Assembly (NCBI GenBank): GCA_022571615.1
Contig: JACZXM010000164.1
Location: forward strand, 1 to 6,765
Direction of reading: 5' to 3'
Origin: Acidobacteriota bacterium
GTDB taxonomy: Bacteria > Acidobacteriota > UBA890 > WLXD01
Length of the DNA: 6,765 nucleotides
The translations under genes and the position numbers were made by a program. The notes beneath the pieces were generated by a model. That model searched no databases. It saw nothing but the letters and a program-made list of their open reading frames with translations, and was not told the DNA's origin. Within the stretch, counting starts at the first letter, position 1; each line of letters opens with the position of its first letter. This document shows positions 1 to 6,009 of this stretch, one piece after another.

Positions 1-1005
1 CTCCGCGAGCGTTCCCGCTCCGGCACAGAACATGCAGATCCGCAGCTCACGAAGCACCCGCGCAATGCACCCCTCAACCGCCTCGACCGACCTCGTGGCC
101 GCCTCGAGAAACGGCTGCGCCAGCCCTACGAGATCGGCGCCCAGTGCGATCGCCTTGGCCATGTCGATCCCGTTGCGAACTCCGCCGGAGCCGATCACGG
201 TGAGTCCCGGGATCTGTGCCAACGCCCGAATCGACTTCGGCGTCGGCACCCCCCAATCGGCGAACAGCTCGCCCATGTCCTGATCTAGAGCCCGTTGGGC
301 CTCGATGCGCGCCCAACTCGTTCCCCCGAGCCCCGCAGTATCGATGATCGAGACACCCGCCTGCGCCAGCGCCCTGCCGACGCTACCCGATATTCCCATC
401 CCGATCTCCTTCACGATAACCGGCACCTCGAGGGCCTCCACGACGGCGGAAATCTTAGCGAGCAGGGCCGAGAAGTCGACATCCCCCTCGGGCTGGATCG
501 CCTCTTGGAGTGGATTCAGGTGCAGCACCAGTGCGTCCGCACCGATCATCTCGACCGCTTGCCGGCACTGCTGTGGCCCGTAGCCGTAGTTGAGCTGAAC
601 CGCACCCAGGTTGGCGAGCAAGGGGACCGTGGGCGCGATCTCGCGGACCTGGAAGCTCGATCGGGTGGACGGATCCTCGATCGCCTTTCGTTGCGACCCG
701 ACCCCGATCGCGACCCTTTGGCTCTCCGCCGCTGCTGCCAGGTTGCAGTTGATCCGGCGGGCTTCCTCGGTGCCCCCGGTCATGCAGGAGATCAGCAGAG
801 GAGCCCCGAGGTCCTTGCCCAGGAACCGCGTCGTCGTGTCGATCGCCGCCAGGTCGAGCTCGGGCAGGGCGCAGTGTTCGAACCGGTAGGCATCGAAGAA
901 ACCGGCGCCCAGCTGCATCCGATCTTGGAGCGCTAGGTGAATGTGTTCCGCCTTGCGATCGCGCTCAGCGGTCGGTTCCACGACCTGCGGGTCGACGCCG
1001 TCCAT
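1..1005 (-). CDS. fni: Type 2 (FMN-dependent) isopentenyl diphosphate isomerase, C-terminus cut by window edge
   Basis: Interconverts IPP and DMAPP in the cytosol using reduced FMN, so it balances the C5 units needed for farnesyl-PP and squalene. I translated 335 codons with no stop; the family is about 330-360 aa, so only a few residues should be missing. Family motifs are present in order: RKAEHI (residues 17-22), MTGG (75-78), GVGSQR (101-106, FMN region), HLNPLQE (162-168, with the catalytic Gln and metal-binding Glu of the family), VKEIGMGIS (198-206), and GSGGVRNG (272-279, flavin phosphate loop). The ATG at 1005 is supported by AGAGG seven bases upstream. It is the last visible gene of the hopanoid operon, 70 nt after hpnG. 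A Cys-x-x-Cys (324, 327) near the C-terminus is a small oddity. The family call is very secure. Confidence 0.95.
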   Translation of the reverse strand, partial: MDGVDPQVVEPTAERDRKAEHIHLALQDRMQLGAGFFDAYRFEHCALPELDLAAIDTTTRFLGKDLGAPLLISCMTGGTEEARRINCNLAAAAESQRVAIGVGSQRKAIEDPSTRSSFQVREIAPTVPLLANLGAVQLNYGYGPQQCRQAVEMIGADALVLHLNPLQEAIQPEGDVDFSALLAKISAVVEALEVPVIVKEIGMGISGSVGRALAQAGVSIIDTAGLGGTSWARIEAQRALDQDMGELFADWGVPTPKSIRALAQIPGLTVIGSGGVRNGIDMAKAIALGADLVGLAQPFLEAATRSVEAVEGCIARVLRELRICMFCAGAGTLAE

Positions 1006-1012
1006 GACCTTG

Positions 1013-1017
1013 CCTCT
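1013..1017 (-). promoter_or_regulatory. Ribosome binding site of fni
   Basis: Reading the minus strand, AGAGG lies seven bases before the ATG at 1005. It fixes the start of fni and shows that the gene has its own initiation signal rather than depending on coupling to hpnG, which ends 70 nt upstream. Confidence 0.6.
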
Positions 1018-1026
1018 AGCAGCCGT

Positions 1027-1044
1027 TAACGAATTGATTCATTA
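1027..1044. repeat. AT-rich imperfect palindrome between hpnG and fni
   Basis: TAACGAAT and ATTCATTA are 8-bp arms with one mismatch around a 2-bp centre, in the only sizeable gap inside the operon (1006-1075). The stretch is clearly more AT-rich than its surroundings. It could be a protein-binding site or an internal promoter region, or it could be chance. I saw no well-spaced -35/-10 pair and no terminator hairpin with a T-run in this gap. Confidence 0.3.
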
Positions 1045-1075
1045 TCGCCCACCGTTCTCGCCAACGCCCCCCACC

Positions 1076-1828
1076 TCAGGCAACTGCCACGATGAGGCCC
1101 TCGGCGAAATCGGCGAGCTCCACCGTCAGCTTGCGCATGCGACGGTGCTGCTTGAACAGGATGCCCCAGGATCTCGGGCGCCAGAAAGCCTTCCACATCA
1201 CCTGCCGACGGTCGATGCGTCCGTCCTGCGAACGGCAATCCTCGAGAAACGCCGGCAGCGTCTCGGTGGCCGAGTCGCTCACCGCGCGCACGATCAGGTA
1301 GGGAAGGTTGTAGGCGATCGCGACCCGCGCGAAGCAGGCAGATTCCATGTCCGCTACCGCGGGCTGATCCCGTATCGTCCGGCCCCACCACTGCAGTTTG
1401 CTATCCGGCGTCGACAGGATCTGGTCCACGGTAATGATGCGCCCGAGCTCGTAGTCGGACCGCAGGTTCGCCTCCTCCAGCCACTGCAGATCGGGCCAAC
1501 CGAGGATTGTGTCCTCTTCCATCACCTCGCTCGACACCAACAGCTCACCGACGATAAGCTCCGCCGACAGCGCACCCGCCAGCCCCAGGACCAACACCCG
1601 TGTCGGCCTGCATTTCTGGATCACACAGCGAATCCCCAAGTCGGCATTGCGCTTTCCCTCGCCGGTGACTGCCAATACCACCGGCACGCCACGCAAGACC
1701 CCCTCCGTGTAGCGCCTCGGACCGTCGGCAAGCTGTCGTGGCGACTGGAGCCGCTCGCGCAGCGGTGCGATCTCCTCTTCCATCGCAGCGACGATCGCCA
1801 CCAGATCTCGAAGTTCCGGCTCAGACAT
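1076..1828 (-). CDS. hpnG: HpnG, hopanoid-associated nucleosidase/phosphorylase (adenosylhopane to ribosylhopane)
   Basis: Member of the PNP/UDP phosphorylase and MTA/SAH nucleosidase fold. HpnG is known to remove adenine from adenosylhopane, the product of HpnH, on the way to bacteriohopanepolyols. The 250-aa product has AMEEE at residues 15-19, GLAGALS with VGELLVSSE around 82-101, ADMES at 159-163 and RAVSD at 181-185. By eye, Glu19, Glu162 and Asp185 line up with the E. coli MTA/SAH nucleosidase triad Glu12, Glu174 and Asp197, so the active site looks intact. I chose the ATG at 1828, which overlaps the hpnA stop by 8 nt. A GTG at 1834 would add two residues and cannot be excluded, because neither has a strong Shine-Dalgarno. 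The stop is TGA at 1078-1076. Position beside hpnA and hpnH supports HpnG over a generic nucleosidase. Confidence 0.88.
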   Translation of the reverse strand: MSEPELRDLVAIVAAMEEEIAPLRERLQSPRQLADGPRRYTEGVLRGVPVVLAVTGEGKRNADLGIRCVIQKCRPTRVLVLGLAGALSAELIVGELLVSSEVMEEDTILGWPDLQWLEEANLRSDYELGRIITVDQILSTPDSKLQWWGRTIRDQPAVADMESACFARVAIAYNLPYLIVRAVSDSATETLPAFLEDCRSQDGRIDRRQVMWKAFWRPRSWGILFKQHRRMRKLTVELADFAEGLIVAVA

Positions 1829-2804
1829 ACCCACGCTCGCGGAACCAGTCCACCGCCCGTTCCAGAGCCTCCCGCAGAGGGCTCTGCGGAAGCCCGAGCT
1901 CGCTCACCGCTCTGGAACAGTCGAAGTACATCTTGTGTCGCGCCATTTGCACCGCCTCCAACGATACCCTGGGGCGCCCCCCACGCCGCCGCGCCAGGCG
2001 GGTATCAACCGCGGCGACCGCCAGCGGCACCCAGTGTGGCAGCCGAATCCACGGCGCCCGCTGGCCGGTGAGATCAGCCAGCACCTGCAGCAGGTCGCGC
2101 AGGCTCAGGTTGGCGTGCCCGAGGATGTATTTGCGCCCTGTGCGGCCGCGTTCTGCCGCCAACAAATGTCCCTGGGCCACATCGCGTACGTCGATGAAGT
2201 TCATGCCGGTGTCTACGGTCGCGGGCATTCTGCGGTTCAGGAAATCGACGATGATCTGCCCTGTCGGAGTCGGTTTGATGTCGAGCTCGCCGACGGGCGT
2301 TGACGGGTTCACAATCACCACGTCGAGCCCTCGGCGTGCCCACTCCTCGGCGATCCTTTCGGCCTGGTACTTGCTGCGCTTGTAGTGACCGATCATGTCG
2401 TCCAGCGCAACCGGCGTGTCCTCATCGGCCGGGCTGCCGTTGGCGTGAAGTCCGAGCGCACCGACCGAGCTCGTGTGCACTACCCGCTGCACTCCGGCTT
2501 CGGCCGACGCAACCAGCAGATTCCGCGTCCCGTCGACATTTGTGCGGTACATACCGGAGGGGTCGCGGGCGAACAATCGGTAGTCCGCAGCGCAATGATA
2601 GACCTGCTGCACGCCACGAACGCCCGCGAGCAACGAGTCTGGAGCGCCCAGGTCGCCGGTCACCAGCTCGACAGCCAGGCCCTCGAGGTTGTCGCCGCGG
2701 TTCTCCGCCCGCACCAGACAGCGGACCTCGTCGCCGCGCGCAACCAAGGCACGCACCACGTGGGCACCGATGAACCCGGTTCCACCGGTAACGAAAACTC
2801 TCAT
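1821..2804 (-). CDS. hpnA: HpnA, hopanoid-associated sugar epimerase (extended SDR family)
   Basis: NAD(P)-dependent extended short-chain dehydrogenase/epimerase of the hopanoid-associated type; it is thought to act on a sugar or side-chain step of hopanoid modification, but its substrate is not settled. The 327-aa product is full length. It starts with a Rossmann fold carrying GGTGFIG (residues 7-13), then AADYRLF (72-78), the catalytic TSS (111-113), Tyr141 and Lys145 in YKRSK, and NPSTPVG (166-172), all typical of the family. The ATG at 2804 begins directly with the first beta strand, so the start is firm even though I see no good Shine-Dalgarno. hpnH ends 21 nt upstream, so reinitiation is plausible. 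Its 3' end overlaps hpnG by 8 nt. The subfamily call rests on these motifs and on hopanoid neighbours on both sides. Confidence 0.9.
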   Translation of the reverse strand: MRVFVTGGTGFIGAHVVRALVARGDEVRCLVRAENRGDNLEGLAVELVTGDLGAPDSLLAGVRGVQQVYHCAADYRLFARDPSGMYRTNVDGTRNLLVASAEAGVQRVVHTSSVGALGLHANGSPADEDTPVALDDMIGHYKRSKYQAERIAEEWARRGLDVVIVNPSTPVGELDIKPTPTGQIIVDFLNRRMPATVDTGMNFIDVRDVAQGHLLAAERGRTGRKYILGHANLSLRDLLQVLADLTGQRAPWIRLPHWVPLAVAAVDTRLARRRGGRPRVSLEAVQMARHKMYFDCSRAVSELGLPQSPLREALERAVDWFRERGYV

Positions 2805-2825
2805 GCGGTGTCTAGCAGGCCGTGA

Positions 2826-3827
2826 CTACGTGAGAAAATTCCACGAGGCGAGACGCAGCATGTCTCGAGGCGAGTTGCGCAGCTCGGTCACCACCGAGGC
2901 CTCGAAGCCCGAGTGCATGGCGCAATTCTGGCACTGGCGGTCCTGGCGTGACTCCCAATACTCCCAGTCGACACCGTTCCAGAACTCCTCCCAGGTCTCG
3001 TAGTACTTTTCACCGATCAGATAACACGGTCCTTTCCAGCCACGCGGCGTGTAGGTCACGGTGCTCCAGGGAGAGCACCGGTAGTCACGCAGGCCGGCCG
3101 CAAACTCCAGAAACATCGGGGTCGAGGTCAGCCGGTAGTGCTCGGAGAACTCGAGCACACGCTTGAACTTGCGTTCGATGTCGGTGCGGGTCAGGAACAT
3201 GTCCTTGTCGACGCTCTCGTAGTGGTAGCCAGGTGACACCAGCATGCCGTGAACCCCGATCTCGGTCATCTCGGCGCACAGCTTCTCCACCTCGGCGATG
3301 TCGGTTTGTTTGAATACCGTGGTGTTGGTAAAGACGTGGTAGCCACGTTGCAGACAGGCGCGGATCATCGCCACAGCGTGGTCGTACACCCCTGCGCGGT
3401 CGCACACGTAGTCGTGCGTCTCGCGTTGTCCGTCCAGGTGGATATTGACCGTCAAGCGCTTGTCCGGCGGAATCTCGTCGAACAGATGGCGTTCGATCAG
3501 AAGCGCATTCGTACACAGGTAGATGTGCTTGCGGCGCGAGATGATCTCCTCGACCAGCTCGGGGAGCTCCGGATACATGAGCGGCTCCCCGCCGCAGATC
3601 GATACGATCGGCGCGGCGGCATCGCTAACGGCGCGCAGACAGCTGGCCAACGGCAAGCGGTCGGCGAGCTTGCCTGTGTGGCGCTCCGGGGCGCATCCGA
3701 GGCAAGCGAGGTTGCAGGCATACAGCGGTTCGAGCATCAGAACGAACGGATAGCGGCGATTGCCGGCGCGCGCGTTCCGCCACTGGAGCCGGATGTTGTC
3801 TGTCGTGATGTGGAGCGGGAATCTCAT
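2826..3827 (-). CDS. hpnH: HpnH, radical SAM adenosylhopane synthase
   Basis: Radical S-adenosylmethionine enzyme that adds the 5'-deoxyadenosyl radical to diploptene to form adenosylhopane, the first step of C35 side-chain building. The 333-aa product has the cluster-binding CxxxCxxC at Cys38, Cys42 and Cys45, a GGEP motif (79-82) for SAM binding, and NIHLDG (133-138). Cys105 in YLCTN probably corresponds to the conserved cysteine (Cys106 in Zymomonas mobilis HpnH) reported to reduce the radical intermediate; this is an alignment by eye. The C-terminal part holds PCYLIGE and a CQNC segment (309-312), as in the HpnH C-terminal domain. The N-terminal RRYPFVLMLEPL is also typical. The start is firm: ATG at 3827 overlaps the shc stop as ATGA and has GGAGGG five bases upstream. 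The stop is TAG at 2828-2826. Confidence 0.93.
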   Translation of the reverse strand: MRFPLHITTDNIRLQWRNARAGNRRYPFVLMLEPLYACNLACLGCAPERHTGKLADRLPLASCLRAVSDAAAPIVSICGGEPLMYPELPELVEEIISRRKHIYLCTNALLIERHLFDEIPPDKRLTVNIHLDGQRETHDYVCDRAGVYDHAVAMIRACLQRGYHVFTNTTVFKQTDIAEVEKLCAEMTEIGVHGMLVSPGYHYESVDKDMFLTRTDIERKFKRVLEFSEHYRLTSTPMFLEFAAGLRDYRCSPWSTVTYTPRGWKGPCYLIGEKYYETWEEFWNGVDWEYWESRQDRQCQNCAMHSGFEASVVTELRNSPRDMLRLASWNFLT

Positions 3828-5824
3828 GCCGGCCCTCCGCTTTCTCGATCGGTGCCGCGCCCGGCGACCCTGCTCCGGTACGTAGCCAGGGCTTGGAGCG
3901 GAAAGTAGGTCGCGTAAAGATGATAACGCAGGTAGAAAACCTTGGGGAATCCGGTGCCTGTCCAGTACTCATCGCGCCAGGAGCCATCGGCGTGCTGGGT
4001 GGTGAGCAGGTACTCGACACTCCTCCGGACCGCCTCCGAGCTCACGTCGCCGGCCGCCAGCAGTCCCATCAGCGCCCATGCAGTCTGCGACGCGGTACTG
4101 TGGCCACTGCCCTTGAACTGGGGATCGTCGTAGGAGCCCAACGACTCGCCCCAGCCGCCGTCCTCGTTCTGGCGCTCCTGAATCCACACGATCGCGCGCC
4201 GGAACGGCTCTGCCTGCAGGGGCTCGCCCAGCTCCGCCAGCGCCCACAGCGCTAACCAGGTCCCATACAGGTAGTTGCAGCCCCACCGACCGTACCAGCA
4301 GCCGTCCGTCTCCTGATGCTGGTACAGAAACAGGATCCCGCGTTGGATCTCAGGGTCGCCACGATCAAGACCGTTGCGCTTGAGCGCTACCAGCGAGCGA
4401 GCGGTGATATCGGCGGTGCTCGGATCCAGCATCGCGTTGTGATCGGCAAACGGGATGTACTTGAGAATCTCCTTATCACACCCCTTGTCGAAGGCTGCCC
4501 AGCCGCCATCGCGATTCTGCATCGACAGCTGCCAACGGAGAGCGCGCTCGAGGGCATATTTGCGGCGAGACTCCCGCACCGAGTCGGGGAACCTGACCTG
4601 GCTGAGCGCGATCAGTGCCTCGGCAGTGTCATCACAGTCCGGGTAGAACTCGTTGGCGTATTCGAAGTACCAACCGCCGGGCTCGACGCCAGGATTCTTT
4701 ACCTGCCAGTCGCCGAGCTGCCGCACCTCCTTGTCGAGCACCCACTCGGCTGCCCGCAACAGGTGCTCGTCATCGGCCGGAGTACAGGCAGAGAACATCG
4801 AGTTCATTGTCAAGACCGTGTCCCATACCGGCGAGAAGCAGGGTTGGAGGCGCAGGGTGTCCTCGTCCTCGATCTCGAGCTTCTCGAGCTCCCGCAGCTG
4901 CCTGAGGATGAGCGGATCATCGAGATCGTGGCCCAGGCTGTGGAAGGCGTACACGCAGTTGACGATAGGAGGAAAGATCGCGCCCAGCCCGTCGCTGTGC
5001 TCGAGCCGGTCGGTAATCCAGTCCTTGGCCCGCTCCAAGGCCACCTTGCGCAGGGGGTTGAGCTGGAGGCCCTCGGCGATCTTGAACGAACGGTCCAGCG
5101 CATGAAAAAAGGTGCGCCACACCCTTTCGGCGTTGGATCGGTCGGGCGGAGGCGACTGCGCCGGCGCTCGGTCGACCATCAGCTCCGAGATACCCGCTTG
5201 CCGCGGCACCGCACACCGGGGCTTGCGTGCCCAGATGATGCTCAGCGGCACCACGATGGCCCGCGACCACGAGGACATCTCGTAGACGTTGAAGTAGAAC
5301 CAGTTCGGCAGCAGGATGATCTCCGGGGGAACGGCAGGGCATCGTTCCCACGGCACCTGACCGAACACGGCCAGCACGGTCTTGGTGAAGGAGTTCGTGG
5401 CTTCGATACCCCCGAGTCGGCGGATGACTCCCCGAGCACGGACCATGTGCGGCTGATCGGCCCGATCCCCTACCAGCTTGAGAGCAAAGTAGTTCTTTAC
5501 CGAGGCGCTGACCTTCGGCGGCCCCCCCGGGTAGATCCCCCAGCCGCCGTTCGGTTCCTGCCTACGTCGGAGGTAGTTGGCCGCCTTCCGCACCTTGCTG
5601 CTGTCGGCGCGCCCGATGTAGTGCATCAGCAGGATGTACTCCGACTCCAGGATGGTGTCGCCCTCGAGCTCCGCACACCAGTGCCCGTCCTCCTGTTGCA
5701 GTGACAACAGGAACCCGCGGGCGCGCTCGATCGCGTTGCGCGGTCGGGATGGGTCGGGACCCGGTACCTCCGGCTTCGACGGTAGGACCCGGAGCCGGAC
5801 CGAGGGTCGTAATGCCTGGCGCAT
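3824..5824 (-). CDS. shc: Squalene-hopene cyclase
   Basis: Monotopic membrane enzyme that cyclises squalene to hopene/hopanol; also called hpnF. From the ATG at 5824 it is 666 aa, normal for bacterial cyclases (about 630-680). The acid motif is DCDDTA, with Asp396, Asp398 and Asp399; the middle Asp is the proton donor in the family. F387 in GGWYF sits 11 residues before it, matching Phe365 of the Alicyclobacillus enzyme. QW-type repeats are spread along the protein: GHWCAELEG (47-55), NGGWGIY (92-98), DGGWAAFD (439-446), DGCWYGRWG (507-515), DGGWGES (555-561) and the C-terminal DGSWRDEYWTGTGFP (613-627). SPVWDT (331-336) is also conserved. The frame stays open upstream to a GTG at 5968, adding 48 residues, but that stretch is unlike the family and is full of DNA palindromes, so I prefer 5824, preceded by a modest GAGAAAG. 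First gene of the operon. Confidence 0.95.
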   Translation of the reverse strand: MRQALRPSVRLRVLPSKPEVPGPDPSRPRNAIERARGFLLSLQQEDGHWCAELEGDTILESEYILLMHYIGRADSSKVRKAANYLRRRQEPNGGWGIYPGGPPKVSASVKNYFALKLVGDRADQPHMVRARGVIRRLGGIEATNSFTKTVLAVFGQVPWERCPAVPPEIILLPNWFYFNVYEMSSWSRAIVVPLSIIWARKPRCAVPRQAGISELMVDRAPAQSPPPDRSNAERVWRTFFHALDRSFKIAEGLQLNPLRKVALERAKDWITDRLEHSDGLGAIFPPIVNCVYAFHSLGHDLDDPLILRQLRELEKLEIEDEDTLRLQPCFSPVWDTVLTMNSMFSACTPADDEHLLRAAEWVLDKEVRQLGDWQVKNPGVEPGGWYFEYANEFYPDCDDTAEALIALSQVRFPDSVRESRRKYALERALRWQLSMQNRDGGWAAFDKGCDKEILKYIPFADHNAMLDPSTADITARSLVALKRNGLDRGDPEIQRGILFLYQHQETDGCWYGRWGCNYLYGTWLALWALAELGEPLQAEPFRRAIVWIQERQNEDGGWGESLGSYDDPQFKGSGHSTASQTAWALMGLLAAGDVSSEAVRRSVEYLLTTQHADGSWRDEYWTGTGFPKVFYLRYHLYATYFPLQALATYRSRVAGRGTDRESGGPA
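3833..3838 (-). promoter_or_regulatory. Strong ribosome binding site of hpnH inside the end of shc
   Basis: GGAGGG on the minus strand sits five bases before the hpnH ATG (3827) and within the last codons of shc. With the 4-nt ATGA overlap it indicates coupled translation of Shc and HpnH, which would match the supply of hopene to its use. Confidence 0.75.
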
Positions 5825-5846
5825 AGTGCTTTCTCGGGGTCGGGAA

Positions 5847-5861
5847 CAGTCAATCTGACTG
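5847..5861. repeat. Perfect 6-3-6 dyad upstream of shc, possible operator
   Basis: CAGTCA-ATC-TGACTG is a perfect inverted repeat with a 3-bp centre, 22 nt upstream of the shc ATG. Its size and symmetry suit a dimeric transcription factor. No regulator gene is in the window, so the link to regulation is inference. Confidence 0.4.
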
Positions 5862-5885
5862 CAGGATAAGCAGCAGGAGGCGATT

Positions 5886-5896
5886 GGGGATTCCCC
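5886..5896. repeat. Perfect 11-bp palindrome upstream of shc
   Basis: GGGGA-T-TCCCC is symmetric around one base. A one-base loop cannot form a stable RNA hairpin, so if it is functional it would be a DNA-binding site. It lies 61 nt upstream of the shc ATG. Confidence 0.35.
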
Positions 5897-5904
5897 TCGC
5901 ATCA

Positions 5905-5927
5905 CTGCGGTGTGATCTTCACCGCAG
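5905..5927. repeat. Perfect 8-bp-stem, 7-nt-loop inverted repeat upstream of shc
   Basis: CTGCGGTG (5905-5912) and CACCGCAG (5920-5927) pair perfectly around TGATCTT. It could form a hairpin in the shc leader RNA or be an operator. It is not followed by a T-run on either strand, so it is not an intrinsic terminator. Confidence 0.45.
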
Positions 5928-5971
5928 CACGAGCCGATCGGGCGACACTCAGGCACTTGGCCGGCCACATC

Positions 5972-5983
5972 GACCCCCTCATG
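5972..5983. repeat. 12-bp direct repeat, copy 1
   Basis: GACCCCCTCATG occurs here and again at 6055-6066, both on the plus strand and 83 bp apart. The two copies bracket the zone between the hopanoid operon and the primase-like gene. They may mark an illegitimate recombination or duplication junction, or be chance in GC-rich DNA. Confidence 0.5.
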
Positions 5984-6009
5984 ATAGGCGCTCGACCGCC
6001 CGATAGAAA

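Larger units (their letters stand above)
5825..6009. other. Intergenic junction between shc and the plus-strand primase-like gene
   Basis: This 185-bp stretch separates two divergently oriented blocks. It should hold the promoter of the hopanoid operon, but I could not find a consensus -35/-10 pair I would defend; the best minus-strand -10 match is TATCAT (5986-5981), with no good -35. It contains three dyads (5847-5861, 5886-5896, 5905-5927), an 8-bp palindrome CCGATCGG (5934-5941) and one copy of a 12-bp direct repeat (5972-5983). No convincing protein is encoded here on either strand. Confidence 0.6.

Noticed and set aside
295..936. 213-codon plus-strand frame opposite fni
   Set aside because: Antisense shadow; the minus strand carries all type 2 IPP isomerase motifs in order.
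941..2071. 376-codon open frame on the plus strand across fni, hpnG and hpnA
   Set aside because: It lies opposite three clear minus-strand genes and the product is low-complexity Arg/Pro/His-rich.
4316..5704. 462-codon open frame on the plus strand opposite shc
   Set aside because: It is a shadow of shc caused by high GC at third positions; the product is Arg/Leu/Val-rich without a family pattern, while the minus frame is an unmistakable cyclase.
5824..5857. Minus-strand TTGACT near 5852 as a -35 box for shc
   Set aside because: The only -10-like sequence at usable spacing would place the transcript start inside the coding region.
5957..5985. Plus-strand TTGGCC, 17-bp spacer, CATGAT as a promoter for the primase-like gene
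   Set aside because: Only 4/6 matches in each box in GC-rich DNA; not distinguishable from chance.
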